Shown one piece after another: positions 39,271 through 52,481 of a stretch of DNA of 64,000 nucleotides. The stretch spans positions 11,442,235-11,506,234 of the forward strand of contig CM064868.1 in the NCBI GenBank assembly GCA_032719365.1, read 5' to 3'. Origin of the DNA: Prinsepia uniflora. Taxonomy: Eukaryota > Streptophyta > Magnoliopsida > Rosales > Rosaceae. Below the pieces are notes generated by a model. It worked only from the letters and a program-made list of their open reading frames with translations. It had not been told where the DNA came from and searched no databases. Made by a program: the position numbers and the translations under genes. Positions within the stretch are counted from its first letter, which is position 1. Every line of letters starts with the position of its first letter.

Positions 39271-41883
39271 TGTAACGACCCGTCCCATAGTTTTGGGATT
39301 AATTAAGGATTAATTATGGATTAACATGACTAATCCCTGATTAGTCGAGGATTATCGGACATTCAGGATAAAAAGTTGAGGGTAAAAAGTTGATTTTTGA
39401 CCTGGGAGGTCCGATGCACAAGGACCGAGGACCGTTATGTAGACCAAGTCGATACGAGTCCGTAGATAGGCGGCACGTCGAAATCAGACGTTTGACGGGA
39501 AAGTTACGGGTCACGGAATGTACAAAGTACTATTGGATGTTTTACAAGACGAGATGACATTTGTCCTCATGTGGGCCCAAATATTTGTTCCAGGCCCAAT
39601 GGATGAGTGACAAGTGTCACTCATCTACTGCTCCCATTACACAGATACATGCATCTGTTTCCCTTTCTTTCTATTCGATCAACCCAGCCTGAAACCCATG
39701 AAAAGCTAGACTTCATTCCCCCCTAAACCTATGTTAATTGAGTGAAAGCTTGAGGATGAGTGGGAAGATGAGACGGCGACGTTGAGAGGTGACAGAACCG
39801 CTGTGGACGACGGAGGAGCCACGGGGAAACAAGTAAACCCGTAACCTCGTTTTAATTCGAATTTTGGATTTTCAGTTTTAGACGTTAGGGATGTTTTCTG
39901 TTGATTAGGGGATGTTTATTGGGTTTGTATGGATGGTTAGGAATGGTTTTGGACGGTGGATGGTGGTTGAACAGCCCAGGAAAAAGGCTGGAAAATTGGG
40001 TCGTGAAGGGAAAATGGAACGGGTAGCTTTTAGGTCGTTTTTCAATGTTTCAATTCCATAAAACCCTAGCCTAGGATGGGACGAAGCTATATGAATGATC
40101 GGGATTGATTTTGGTGGTCGGAAAAGGGGTGAACCGGTCACGCCGGTTCGGTTGGACCGGCGTTGCAGTGAACCGAGTTAGGGTCGGTATGCGAGAGGTT
40201 GAAGATGACTGTGCAGTGGCGCGTGGCTCCCAAGCGCATGGCATTTGGGCGGCGCGTGGGGCACTATTTGAGGATGAGTTCAACATATGAAATCATCCTT
40301 TCAGTGTAACGAACATTTTGGGACTAGTTTCGAGTCGATTGGACATCGTTTCTATATAGTTTAGGATGTCCAAAAGTTTAGGATCGAGTTTAAAAATGTT
40401 TAAAAATCCCAGAAAATTACGAGGATTTAATGGATAGGTATTAAAGTAGTTACTAACCCTCTAGCATGATTTGGATAGGTCCAGATGACCCGGAGAGGTT
40501 AGATTGGCCCAAATAGGCTTATGGTGTGCGTATTGAGGCGCATCTTGGACGGTCTGTGAGTGGACATTGTTTTCTAAATTATGATGCATGCATAGCTATT
40601 TTATATGTTTTACATATGTGATTTCTATGATGATGATTGTGGTATTTGGTATTCACGTAATTACACTTATTTTGAGATTTATAGTTTTATACTGTGCTTA
40701 TACGTGCTGTGTTTTCAATGATGGTTTGATGAAAGGGTTTTGGATTTGGAAATATGGAATCGGTCATGAGATCCATTTGATTTGGAAACTATCGGACTTG
40801 AAGTCCATTTGATTTAATGAGATATCGGGCTGGATTCCCAGTTGACTTATATGATCGGGCTTGAGGCCCAGTTGGTTTACAAATGGGGCATGAGGCCCAA
40901 TTGTGCTTCATAAACGTGATTTCAGGTCGGGGACCCATATATGGATTTATGGATTTGAATAAATGGATTTATGATGATTTTATGGAAACCCCGGACATAG
41001 CGCTTTGTACGATTTGAGACGATTTATGAAATGGTTTTCCATATACCAACCTCACGAACGGTTGCTCTCCAAAAGTCCCGTAGTATCCTGGAGTGGCGGG
41101 TTTTCTCCTCTAGACATCTCATAGTATCCTAGAGTAGTCATGGGGCATTGCCTGCAAGGGGTCATTGCACGGAGCGACTGGTCCGTATAGTGACTCAGGA
41201 GCAGGATTGCCAGAGATTAAAACCTCCCCCTAGGAAGGGTCATTGATCTGCGGGTCATTGACCTGGGTGGACCCTAGGGAGACTTGGGATTGAGACCCCG
41301 GGTAGCTCGCATAGCTTGGAACCATGAAAATGTTGTTGATTGTGACATTTGGGATGTCAGGCATCAGGGATGTCGAGGATTGGTTTTGGGCTGAGATCTA
41401 CTTGTATTGGATTTCGGTTGAGAGCCACATGATTTGATTTGGGCAGAGTCCATATGAATTTGGTTTTGGGTTGAGTTCCCACATGATTGGCTTTGGGCTG
41501 AGTTCCCACATGATTGGTTTTGGGCTGAGTTCCCATATACTTTGGTTTACGGTTTTGGGCTAAGGCCCTAATAAATCAAATGGTTTGATGAATGGTTTTC
41601 GAATGCATGCATGCTTTTTAGTGAAGGGCATAAATATCTTTTTGTGAAATAAATTTTATTAAATTATTTATTTTGTCCACTCACAGCTTTCAATGGTTTT
41701 AATGTCATTCAGGTTGATCGCGGATACGAGCTGTAGCAGAGACCGAGACATCACACTCCTCCTCCGATCTCTGGAAGCCCCGGTTGGGCTAAGGATGGAA
41801 TTATCCCTTGTCTGACACAATCATGTTAAATGGGAGCAGGCACATCCCACGATAATCCAGGGGATTTGGGATGGGTCTTTTCA
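39271..41883 (+). mobile_element. 5' LTR of non-autonomous element C
   Basis: Starts TGTAACGACCCGTCCC, ends GGGATGGGTCTTTTCA, 2613 bp. The whole element is flanked by TTAAC (39266-39270 and 52477-52481). It carries the GATAGGCGGCACG core (about 39465), the GCGCGTG…CAAGCGC inverted repeat (40219-40237), an array of 'GAGGCCCAGTTGGTTTAC'-like repeats (40800-40910), and repeated 'TTTGGGCTGAGTTCCCACATGATTGG' units (41460-41540, written here only as the repeat type). The internal region follows directly with a primer site. Confidence 0.85.
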
Positions 41884-41885
41884 AG

Positions 41886-41898
41886 TGGTATCAGAGCA
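41886..41898 (+). other. primer-binding site of element C
   Basis: TGGTATCAGAGCA starts 2 bp after the end of the 5' LTR. It is the standard plant site complementary to the 3' end of initiator-methionine tRNA. Confidence 0.85.
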
Positions 41899-44542
41899 CA
41901 GTTTGCTCTTGTGGTACGCTCAGATCGAGGATGTGATGTCTCTGCAGCGGTAACAGCCCTTCATCAACCTGATAGTTAGGGTAAGAGTATGAGGATTTGG
42001 TGGAATCGAACCCTGGTTAGGTTATGGTTGGCACGAGGTGCGATGGTTTAGGGTTCGATTAGCACGGGATGCCGTGTTTTCGAAAGGTTTGATCCCGAGG
42101 AGGATCGATGTGCATGGGAATCCAACAATTTAGAGCCGTAGAGTTATTGTTGGATGTGACATTATCGTTAGGGTCGTATATGACGATTGTGTCAGTTATG
42201 ACGAGACTACAGTGTGGGGCTGCTAGACGGTCATGTCAGGCAAGAGGTGTTGTTGAGAGCAGCCGGGTTCCTCGAACCCTAGTTTGGGATTGATGGACTG
42301 GACATGCGTGTTAGTAGATGCTTTGGAATGATGATTTCCTAAGTCGAGACCGTTTGTTGGTTGTGTCATGTCGGATTGGAGAGTGTGTTGTAGAGAGCAG
42401 CTGAGGTCATGGATGACCTAGTGGATGACTCTGGTTGAGTCTAGTTGAGACTACAGAGATTGATGGGTCTGACACTAAGCGAAGGGACGGGGGGATCCGA
42501 TCCGCAAATGCTTCTGGATACGGAGTCTTGATAGCGATGATTGTGATCGGGTCAACACGAGTTTGTGGCAGGCATTACCATTAAAGGTGGATGTAGTTGT
42601 GGTTGTTGAGAATCAGGGGATGTTCCTCTTTCTTTCCTTGTATGAATGGTTTGAGTGATTATACCCAGAGTTGTGGGGTATGAGAGAGGCAGAGTTCCTC
42701 CAATATGAGCAGAGATTTGGCTGTAGACCACAACAGGAGCCTGCTGTGACTCTTCAGTTGAGCGGTACATCAGGATAGGATGAATTGACATCCTTTTGGA
42801 TGTGAATAAACCGTCTTAAATGGACAGGCGAGTTAGATAAGCTCAGGTTATTATGACGATTAAGAAGATGGAGATTCGCCAGTTGTGACGATGGTGCAGA
42901 GTTGTATGAGGGACAGAGAAGAATATGAGCTTTGGGCGCTGGCGAGTGTGCCACGCTACCTTAGGGGAGGTGACAGAGATAAGCAAGAGATGACGCAGAT
43001 GATGTTGGGCGTCAACAGTACGGTGGTCACGTATTATTGGTGGACCCTTGATTGGCTTGGGGTCCGTGGACAAGAGAAGTTGTGATTGAGACAAAAAGAA
43101 GAGCGCTTGATTCCTCATTAGTGATGGATATTTGGAAGTCGATGAAGGAGACTTTTCATTTTCTGCTCTTTAGCAGATAGTTCTTGGTGCCGTAGGATGA
43201 CATAGGATGAATTTTGATGTCATCATCTTGGATTCTCCTTGATTCTTCCCAAGGTTGGATGACGAGGAGTGATATGACAGTTAAAAGGTTCAAAGAGGGT
43301 GTAAGAACCGAACACCTAGGCTGCGAGTCAAATTTGATTGACTTGAAGAGCCGATGGTACTTAGCGTCACCGGGCGTGACGAGTGAGTGTCTGAGGTAGT
43401 GAACCCATGTTGGTATTATGGGTCATATGGCGTTGAATGAGGAAGCTGATAGTGGATCCTAGGCGGATCGAGTCGTGTAGTGCCTTGATGACTGGTACGT
43501 TGGGTTTAGAGTTACCCGAGAGGATGAATGTGTTGTCGAATGGATAGAGTCCTAGATGGACATGAGATGGAGATCAGATTAGATCCGATAGTGTTCGACG
43601 GGGATTATGATCGGATATGTTCCGACGTGAAGAGATGTTGACTGAACGTCGAATACTGTGTGCTCGAACAGAGTGGATTAAAAGGGTTCAGTGATTGTGT
43701 GAGCCGAGGGCTCAATGCCAGGTGGATTGGAGGAACCCTAGTAATTTTATTGTGATTACCTCTGCTAGCTAGTATTTGATGGGGTCCAGATACACCCAAG
43801 ATGGGTGAAAAGTGGAATGTGTTTCGATAGAGTATGTGATGCAACAATTAAGACTCGGGATGGGTTAAGATTTCAGCATAGGTTGCTGAGTGGCATGAGA
43901 TACGATATGAGGACTCGAGAGCGAGTCAAGATCAGAGTATCGTAACGAGAGCGCAGTAGCGCCAGGAGTTGCCAGCTAGTCACGATAGTTGTCGATGGGA
44001 TTGGCTTCCGTACGAAGTCAATCTGGCATGTTGTGGAAATGGGATAAATCAGTATCCGACAGGTTCAGATTAGTAGGTAGTATTGGGACTCTAGTGAGAG
44101 TCATGATGAGTATGAGAAAACGAGGAAGTGACTGATGTGAGTACCGAGGCCGATAGATGCCACAAATTTGAGTATGGCCTGCGAGGTAAGATTTGTGCCC
44201 TTGTGACGGCAGAATCTAGCTGATGTTGTCTGATCAGACGCTGAGCAGAATGTCAGTTCAATTATCGGATGAGAAAGGTCGTCAGACTGAAAAGCTGACT
44301 TCGATTGTCAACTAAGAAGAACCATTAGGCTGAAAAGCCGACTTGACGTCAGTTTAGTATAACTGACCTGTTAGAGTGAGTTGGAGCTTTGGAAGCTCCG
44401 ATGATAGTGCGCATTGACGCATGCGGTGTTTATGTCGGACGTATATAATTACACGACAATGCCCGAGTAGGGGGACGTGATTGAATTTCCACAGTTTAGT
44501 TGTGGAATTGGGTCAGTTGGAATTTTGAGGACAAAATTCTTT
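41899..44542 (+). mobile_element. internal region of element C (noncoding, LARD-like)
   Basis: About 2.65 kb between primer site and polypurine tract. The longest open frames are about 60-90 residues on either strand and none resembles gag or pol. Blocks match A and B in reverse. With LTRs of 2.6 kb and a conserved noncoding interior, C fits the description of a large retrotransposon derivative that depends on proteins from other elements. Confidence 0.7.
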
Positions 44543-44555
44543 AAGAAGGGAAGTT
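44543..44555 (+). other. polypurine tract of element C
   Basis: AAGAAGGGAAGTT immediately precedes the 3' LTR (TGTAACTACCCATCCC at 44556). Confidence 0.75.
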
Positions 44556-45300
44556 TGTAACTACCCATCCCAAAGTTTTGGGATTAATTAAGGATTAATT
44601 ATGGATTAACATAACTAAACCCTGATTAGTCGAGGATTATCGGACGTTCATGGTGAAATTACGATTTTGCCCCTAAACGAGGGTAAAAAGTTGACTTTTG
44701 ATCCGGGAGGTCCGATGATCGAGGACCGAGGACCTTTATGTAGATCGAGTCGATACGAGTTCGTAGATAGGCGGCATGTCGAAATCAGACGTTTGACAGG
44801 AAAGTTATGGGTCACGGAAGGTACAAAGTACTATAGGACGTTTTACGAGATTAGATGACATTTGTCCTCAAGTGGGCCAAGATATTTGTTTCAGGACCAA
44901 TGGATGATTGACAAGTGTCACTCATCCATTGCTCCCATTACACAGATACATGCATCTGTTTCCCTTTCTTTCCATTCGATTAACCCAGCCTGAAACCCAT
45001 GAAAACACAGACCCCATTCCCCTCTAAATCTATGTTAATCGAGTGAAAGGCTAAGGATGAGTGGGAGGATGTGACGCCGACGTTGAGAGGTGACAGAGCC
45101 ACCGTGGACGGCGGTGGAGCCACTGGGAAACAGGTAAACCCGTAACCCCGTTTTAATTCGAATTTTGGATTTTCAGTTTTGGACGTTAGGGATGTTTTTG
45201 GTTGATTGGGGAATGTTTATTGGGCTTGTATAGATGGTTAGGAATGGTTTTGGACGGTGGATGGTGCTTGAATAGCCTAGGGAAAAGGCTGGAAAATTGG
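44556..45300 (+). mobile_element. 3' LTR of element C, part 1
   Basis: Aligns with 39271-39998 of the 5' LTR, including the core GTAGATAGGCGGCATG (about 44767). It is broken at 45300 by a 4.5-kb insertion with ATTGG duplications and resumes at 49839. Confidence 0.85.
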
Positions 45301-48300
45301 TGTCAGGACCCGTCCCCAATCCCCCTAGGATTAACGAGGAACGACCCTGATCCCGTTTGACACGGAGTGTAAGACAAGGGAAATTACTGACCTTAGCCCT
45401 CTCGAGCCATCAGAGTACGCCAGGATTCGGAGGAGGTATGTGATATCTCGGTCTCTGCTACAGTCCACATGCGTTGTCAACCTGAAGGGCTGTCAAAACA
45501 TTAAAAGTTGTGAGTGGAAAAAACAACCAATTTTAAAAACATTTTATCGAAGACATTTGTACCCTTCACTAAAAAGCATGCATACATTCGAAAACCATTT
45601 AACCAAATGAACCACATATGGGAACTAAGCCCAAAACCATACTGAAAGAATCGTAAAGAATCAACCATAAGGGCCACTGCCCAAAACCATGTGGGACTCA
45701 GCCCAAACCATAATAAAACCACGTACACGGGCCACTGCCCAAAACCTGTATCCATCACACATCATATTCCATATTTCATATATCATATATACGCAAGCGG
45801 CTGCGTGTGACGCCCACGCGCCAGCTACAGTAACTCCAACGGTCACCTTCCTCACCCGATTCCACTGTAAAACGGGTGTGCGACCCGCGTCTAGACCCGA
45901 TTCAATCCCTGCAAATATCCACTTAAATCCTTCAATTAAACTCTCAGATAACATCGAAATGGACCTAATTTAAGTTCTGCTTTACTCATTCACGTCGACA
46001 TGGCCTAAAACCAGCTCAATCGAATACGGGTCCTAATCGGGTTCGTAGTCCCCATTCATCACACAGTCACTGTTTCCTTCAATTGATCAGTTAGGAAGCA
46101 CCGTAGACTCACCCTTACGATGATTGTGAACTCAATTTCACAAGAGCTTACCTCCATGACCACGACTCCAAGCTCGCTTTCCCGACGAACAACCGTCCAC
46201 TGTTCATCACTGGAAGTGTAGCAATACACATCATTTTCTTCAATTGCTTTACTCAGTAGCATCGCCGGATCAATAAGGACATGTTCCTAAGCTCAATTCC
46301 AATGTCTCAAGCCTCCAACCATTTGGACTCCACCACGACCTGTTCCCAGAAACTGAACTTCAATCTGGGGTCAAAACACGACCAATCCCACTCGATTTTT
46401 GAGTGGTTGCGTCCGGAACAAGCCCAGGAAGCTGTGCTCGATATCATTTTGGGTCCTCACTGCTCACAATTGATCACTCGAATTTCCCTCCATTTTCTGC
46501 AATTTCCCGATTCGGGTTTTCCTCTCTGGCCCTCAATGCTCCCCCCCATGGAAAGACTTCCCACACTCTCCTCTCTAGTCGTCCCAGGGACTGATCAACC
46601 CCTTCAGTTAAACAAAACCAATGTACCCGTGCGCTGATCAAGCCTCCCAAAGAATTAAACAATCCATGGTGCTCTGTTTTCCGTTTTTCAATTCAAGCTC
46701 ACCGCCCAGTTGACAGTCCCCACACCACCACCATCAACGGCGTGCACACTCTTCTGTCCCTCTGTCCGCATTCCACCTAGAGAATTTACCAGCACTCACC
46801 TCTCCAATGGCCTTGGGAAATCGACCACGCGTGGGGGACAATCTCAGTTTCTTCCTCCCAGTTTTCGGACACACCAGCAGCCAGCTCAACCCACATTTGC
46901 ACCCGTGCACTGATCAACCCACTCAAAAAATTAACAATTGCCAACACTAATTCCAAACAGGTGTCCCATAAACAAAACCACCCGTGCTCTGCCGCCTGGA
47001 AAGAACCCCAAAGTGCCAAACACGGCTGTCCCAAAACCCACAGCCAAATTACCATTTTGCCCTCTCATGACAATTTACCAAAATGCCCCTCACGCGTCCT
47101 AGACCCATAACTTGGTCAACTGAACTCTGATCGACGCGTGTCGCCCGTCTACGAACTCAGGGCATCGAGACCTTCCTAACGGTCCTTGGTCCTCGGCCGT
47201 CGGACCCCCCGATCAAAAAGTCAACATTTTCCCTTATTTCGTCCAAATTACGGAAATGCCCTTGGACTTCCGAACGTCATAACTTCCACCACGAACGTCG
47301 GAATCGAACGTGCCACCTGTCTATGAACTCGTGACGTCCCAGACTACGTCACGGTCATCGGTCAAAGTCTATTTGACCGCCCGAATAAAAGTCAACATTT
47401 TGCCCACAACTAGGGGCAAAGCGGTCATTTTGCACCGTTCGTCCGAATTCGCCCGACTAAACACCGATTAACCCTCATTAACCATGATTAGTTACTAACC
47501 TAATCCCGAACTACGGGACGGGTCGTTACAGTTCATGCCCGGTTCCCTGAACCGTCATGATCCATAACATCCATTCCATTCATATATATATATATATAAT
47601 ATATAGAAAACATCCTCCATGCCCGGTTCGTATAAACCATCATGTATCATAATAACCTTTTCAGGGTTCATGCTAGTTCCCATAAACCGCCAATCCATCA
47701 AGGGTCCCTAACCTAAAATCATAACCATAAAGTAACTGGGTCTCGTGCCCGAACATATGACATCAGCTGGGCATCGTGCCCGATATCTAACGGTTAGTCA
47801 CGACTCCGATCATAGTGATGCGTTCAACCATCCATCCAGGACCGCCCTCAATTCTAGTATGTCGCCGTGAACGAATCAACCGACGCGACCACCACAAGAT
47901 CATGGTGCACTCATCACCCATCGCTATCCTGAACCGTCAGCACTTCGAAGTAGAGCCTCCCCAGGCTGCCTGACCATGAATCGTACATCGTGACCTCTCC
48001 GGAAAGAACACATCCCAATCCGGAGGTGAGTGTCGTATCGTCCGTCGCCCTGCACCAAGCATCTGCCGCGACCACGACTTAGACCCGAAGGTCATCCCTA
48101 GCGTCATATGCCCAAGAACAAACCAAATGGGTCTCATACCCGAGTTTATCCTTTTCAAATCAAAATCCAATTCATTTAAACCATTAAAGAAATACCGACC
48201 CGTATAAGCACCGTATAAGGCCGAAACCTCGAAATACGTGCTTATACGTAACCACAACCAAATGCACCCATGGCATTACCAACACATGTATTAAAACATA

Positions 48301-49833
48301 TAATAAACATTTATGCATGCACCAATTTAGAAAAAAAAGGTCCACTCACAAACCGTCCGAGTTGTCGCCTCGATTTGCGTGCCATACGGCTCTCCCGAGC
48401 CAATCAACGTCACCGAGACTCCCAAACCTGTTCAAATCGTAATAGAAGGCTACTAGCTACTTAATTAACCTCCCACTAAAGCCCCGTAATTTTTCGGAAT
48501 TTTTAACTATTTTTAATCCCCATCCGAAACCTTCCAATGCCCCGAACATTATCGAAATGGTGTCTGATCGACACGAAACCAGTCCCAAAATGTTCGTTAC
48601 ATCGAATAGAAGATTTCACATGTTGAAAGCACCCTCAAAATCCTCACCATGCACTCACACGCGCCCCTAGAAGCTGCCTGCGCGTGAGCCCACGCGCTGG
48701 GTCCTGTTGATCCTCCTCAAGCTCCAGCTGGTTCAGACCAGCCGGTTCGGTCTGCTCTCTGCAACTGGACCTGCGTGACCGGTCCAGGTCTATACAATCC
48801 TCATTTTGGTCCGTTTTCAACCCTAATCAATCCTAATCTTCTAGTTTAGATCCTAGGAACCTCAACTAATTAATTAGAACCCCTAAAACTCTCGAAAACA
48901 GCCTGGTCCGATTTTCCCCTCACGGTTCGATTATCCAAACTCTTCCCCAGGGGTCCCTTAATGTTCAAACCTTCTCAAAACCTTCCTAATGCCCTCCTAA
49001 CAACCTAATTAATTCATTGAAACCATCAAAAATGACCCATAACAACAAAAATGGAAAATGGATCGAAAATGGGCTAACCGATTACCTCTCTGCTTTTCTC
49101 CACCGCCGTCCACGGCGGCTGCTGTCCTGGGCCGGCCACCACGTCCTCAGCATCCTTACTTCACTCTATCCTCAGTCATGGCCGAATGGGAAGGGTTGGG
49201 TTGCACAGGGGACAGGAATGGTGTGATCGGGTATTGGGTTTGAAATGAAGAAAATGAAGATGTTCGATGCATGTATGTAGGAAGGTGGCATGTGGATGGG
49301 TGACAAGTGTTACTCATCCATTGGGCCTCCATAAAATATCTGGGGCCCACTAGAATCCAAAAGTCATGTCTCGTAATTCGTGCAATATTACTTTCGTACT
49401 TCCGTGAACCGTAATTTCGTCGTCGAACGTCCAAATTCGACGTGCCGCCTGTCTACGGATTCGTATCATCCCGATCTACATAACGGTCCTCAGCCCTTGG
49501 CCATCGGACCTCCTGGTCTAAAAGTCAATATTTCGCCCCTTTTATCCAAAATAACCAAAATTACCCTTAAACTTCTGAACGTCATAACTTCTTCCTCGAA
49601 TGTCAGAATTGAAGGTGCCACCTGTCTATGAACTCGTGACATCCTGAACTACGTCACGGTCATCGGTCAAAGTCCATTTGACCACCAGAATGAAAAGTCA
49701 ACGTTTTGCTCATTCCAAGGGCAAAATGGTCATTTTGCACCGTTCGTCCGATTTCGCCCAACTAATCACCGATTAACCTTGCTAATCGTGATTAGTCACT
49801 AATCTAATTCAGGAATTCTTGACGGTTGTTACA
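45301..49833 (-). mobile_element. composite LTR insertion in C's 3' LTR (ATTGG duplication)
   Basis: Outer ends are TGTCAGGACCCGTCCC (45301) and GACGGTTGTTACA (49833), and ATTGG flanks both (45296-45300 and 49834-49838), so it arrived as one insertion. Inside, a second LTR start (ACGGGTCGTTACA, minus) ends at 47530 and runs straight into mid-LTR sequence (GTTCATGCCCGGTTCC). The insert is therefore two minus-oriented LTR pieces joined. 45785-47530 resembles element F's LTR (56900-58309); 47531-49833 carries another LTR's 5' half with two U3 modules. No partner end or duplication for the inner piece was found, suggesting a nested insertion followed by deletion. Frames such as 46281-46637 are chance. 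Confidence 0.7.
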
Positions 49834-51025
49834 ATTGGGCCGTGAGGGGAAAATGGAAAGGGTAGTTTTTTGGACGTTTTTCAATGTTTCAATTCCATAA
49901 AACCCTAGCCTAGGATGGGACGAAGCTATAGGTATGATCGAGATTAATTTTGGTGGTTGAAAAAGGGGTGAATTGGTCACGTCGGTTTGGTTGGACCGGC
50001 GTTGCAGTTAACCAAGTTCGGGCCAGTCTACGAGAGGTTGAAGATGACAGTGTAGTGGCGCGTGGCTCCCAAGCGCAGGGCCTTTGGGCGGCGCGTGGGG
50101 GTAAGTGGGGACGCATAGGGCACTGTTTGGGGATGAATTCAACGTACGAAATCATCTTTTCGGTGTAATGAACATTTTGGGACTAGCTTCGAGTCGATCG
50201 GACATCGTTTCGATATAGTTCGGGATGTCCAAAGGTTTAGGATCGAGTTTAAAAATGTTTTAAAATCCCAAAAAATTACGGGGATTTAATGGAAGGGTAT
50301 TAAAGTAGTTAGTAACCCTCTAGTATGATTTGGACAGGTCCGGATGACTCGAAGAGGTCGGATTAGCCCGTAGAGGCTTATGGCGTGTGTATCGAGGCTC
50401 AGCTTAGACGGTCTGTGAGTGGACATTGTTTTCTAAACTGTAATGCATGCATAACTGTTTTATATGTTTTACATATGTGATTTCTATGATGATTATTGTG
50501 GTATTTGGTATTTACGTATTTGCACGTATTTCGAGATTTATAGTTTTATTTTGTGTTTATACGTGCTGTGTTTTCAATGATGGTTTGATGAAAAGGTTTT
50601 GGATTTGGAAATATGGAATCAGGCATGAGAACCATTTCATTTGGAAACTATCGGACTTGAAGTCCATTTGATTTAATTAGATATCGGGCTGGAGGCCCAA
50701 TTGACTTATATGATCGGGCTTGAGGCCCAGTTGGTTTACGAATTGGGCATGAGGCCCAATTGTGTTTCATAAACGTGATTTCAGGTCGGGGACCCATATA
50801 TGAACTTATGGATTTGAATAAATGGATTTATGATGGTTTTATGGAAACCCCGAGCATAACCCTTCGAACGATTTGAGACGATATATGAAATGGTTTTCCA
50901 CATACCATCCTTACGAACTGTTGCCCTCCATACTTCCCGTAGTATCCTGGAGTAACGGGTTGTGTCCTCCAGATGTCTCGTAGTATCCGCGAGTAGTCAC
51001 GGGGCATTGCCTGCGATGGGTCATT
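49834..51025 (+). mobile_element. 3' LTR of element C, part 2
   Basis: Continues the LTR after the composite insertion and aligns with about 39994-41183 of the 5' LTR: GCGCGTG…CAAGCGC at 50058-50076, then the 'GAGGCCCAATTG' repeats. It is interrupted at 51025/51026 by a TRIM. Confidence 0.85.
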
Positions 51026-51738
51026 TGTAAGACCCGTGTCCTAGAGGGAATGATGAACGATCCCACATTCCTGCGAGGGGGAATGGTCTAGGAGGGGAAT
51101 GGTGGTGTGCCTTAAAGGTGTAGGCACACACCTATCTAGCACGAGGCCTTTTGGGAGCTCAAGTGGCTTTGGGGGAGATTGGAACCCTAAAGTTAAGCGA
51201 GTTGAGACTGGTGCAATTCCATGATGGGACCTCCTGGGAAGTTGCACCGTGAGCTCTCGAAAACAAAACCGTGAGGGCAAGGGCAAGGAGGCCCAAAGCG
51301 GACAATATCGTGCTAGATGAGTCGGGTACTGACAGAATGGTATCAAAGCCAGACCCCGACCGGGAAGTGTGCCAGTGAGGACGCTGAGCCCTAAGGAGGG
51401 TAGATTGTGAGACCCGTGTCCTAGAGGGAACGGTGAATGATCTCACATTCTTGCGAGGAGGGAATGGTCTGGGAGGGGAATAGTGGTGTGCCTTAAAGGT
51501 GTAGGCACACACCTATCTAGTACGAGGCCTTTTGGGAGCTCAAGTGGCTTTGGGGGGGATTGGAACCCCAAAGTTAAGCGATTTGAGGCTGGTGCAAGTC
51601 CATGATGGGTGACCCATTGGAAAGTTGTATTGTGAGCTCCCAAAAATAAAACCGTGAGGTTAAGGGCAAGGAGGGCCAAAGCGGACAATATCGTGCTAGA
51701 TGTGTCGGGTCCTGACCGAGGAGGGTTGAATCCTGACA
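51026..51738 (+). mobile_element. complete TRIM element with TCATT duplication
   Basis: 713 bp. 5' LTR 51026-51334 (309 bp, TGTAAGACCC…CTGACA), primer site TGGTATCAAAGCC at 51338-51350, interior of about 40 bp, polypurine tract AAGGAGGGTAGAT (51393-51405), 3' LTR 51406-51738 (333 bp, TGTGAGACCC…CTGACA). TCATT flanks it at 51021-51025 and 51739-51743. No coding sequence. This is the diagnostic structure of a terminal-repeat retrotransposon in miniature. I do not recognise the family and see no 5S-like promoter as in Cassandra. The LTRs share GGTGTGCCTTAAAGGTGTAG and differ at several sites and by small indels, so the insertion is not very recent. Two further copies are at 10986 and 32734. Confidence 0.92.
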
Positions 51739-52476
51739 TCATTGGATGGAGCGACCAGTACATATAGTGACTCAGGAGCAGGATTGCCAGAGGTTAAACC
51801 CTCCCCCCAGTGAGGGTCATTTATCTGCGGGTCATTGACTTGGGTGGACCCTGGGGAGACTTGGGATTGAGACCCCAAGTAGCACGCGTAACTTGGAACC
51901 ATGACAGTGGTATTGATTGTGACATCTGGGATGTCAAGCATCAGGGATGTCGAGGATTGGTTTTAGGCTGAGACCCACTTGCATTGGATTTGGGCTGAGA
52001 CACACGTCATTTGATTTTGGTAGAGTCCCTACGGATTTGGTTTTGGGCTGAGTTCCCACATGATTGGCTTTGGGCTAAGTTCCCACATGATTGGTTTTGG
52101 GCTGAGTTCCCATATAATTTGGGTTACGGATTTGGGCTAAGGCCCTAATGATTTAATAAAGCAAATGATTTGATTAATGGTTTTCGAATGCATGCATGCT
52201 TTTTAGTGAAGCGCATAAATGTCTTTTTGTGAAATAAATTTTATTAAATTATTTATTTCGTCCACTCACGGCTTTTAATGGTTTTAATGCCCTTCAGGTT
52301 GATCGCGGATGAGGGCTGTAATAGAGACCAAGACATCACACTCCTCCTCCGATCCTGGCGCACTCTGGAAGCTCCGGTTGGGCTAAGGTTGGAATTATCC
52401 CTTGCCTGACACTTCGTGTCAGGCGGGAGCAGACACGTCCCACGATAATCTAGGTGATTTGGGACAGGTCCTGTCA
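51739..52476 (+). mobile_element. 3' LTR of element C, part 3
   Basis: Completes the LTR after the TRIM: GACTCAGGAGCAGGATTGCC, 'TTTGGGCTGAGTTCCC' repeats, GCATGCATGC, and the end GGGACAGGTCCTGTCA at 52476, followed by the target duplication TTAAC. Confidence 0.85.
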
Positions 52477-52481
52477 TTAAC

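Noticed and set aside
39905..40286. Frames with Pro/Arg-rich products in LTRs
   Set aside because: They recur only because the LTR is repeated (49910-50155 is the other copy) and have no start or domain evidence.
45785..47530. Possible gene with 118-residue frame near 46281
   Set aside because: The whole stretch aligns with an LTR (reverse of F's family), and the frame is not kept in 56900-58309.
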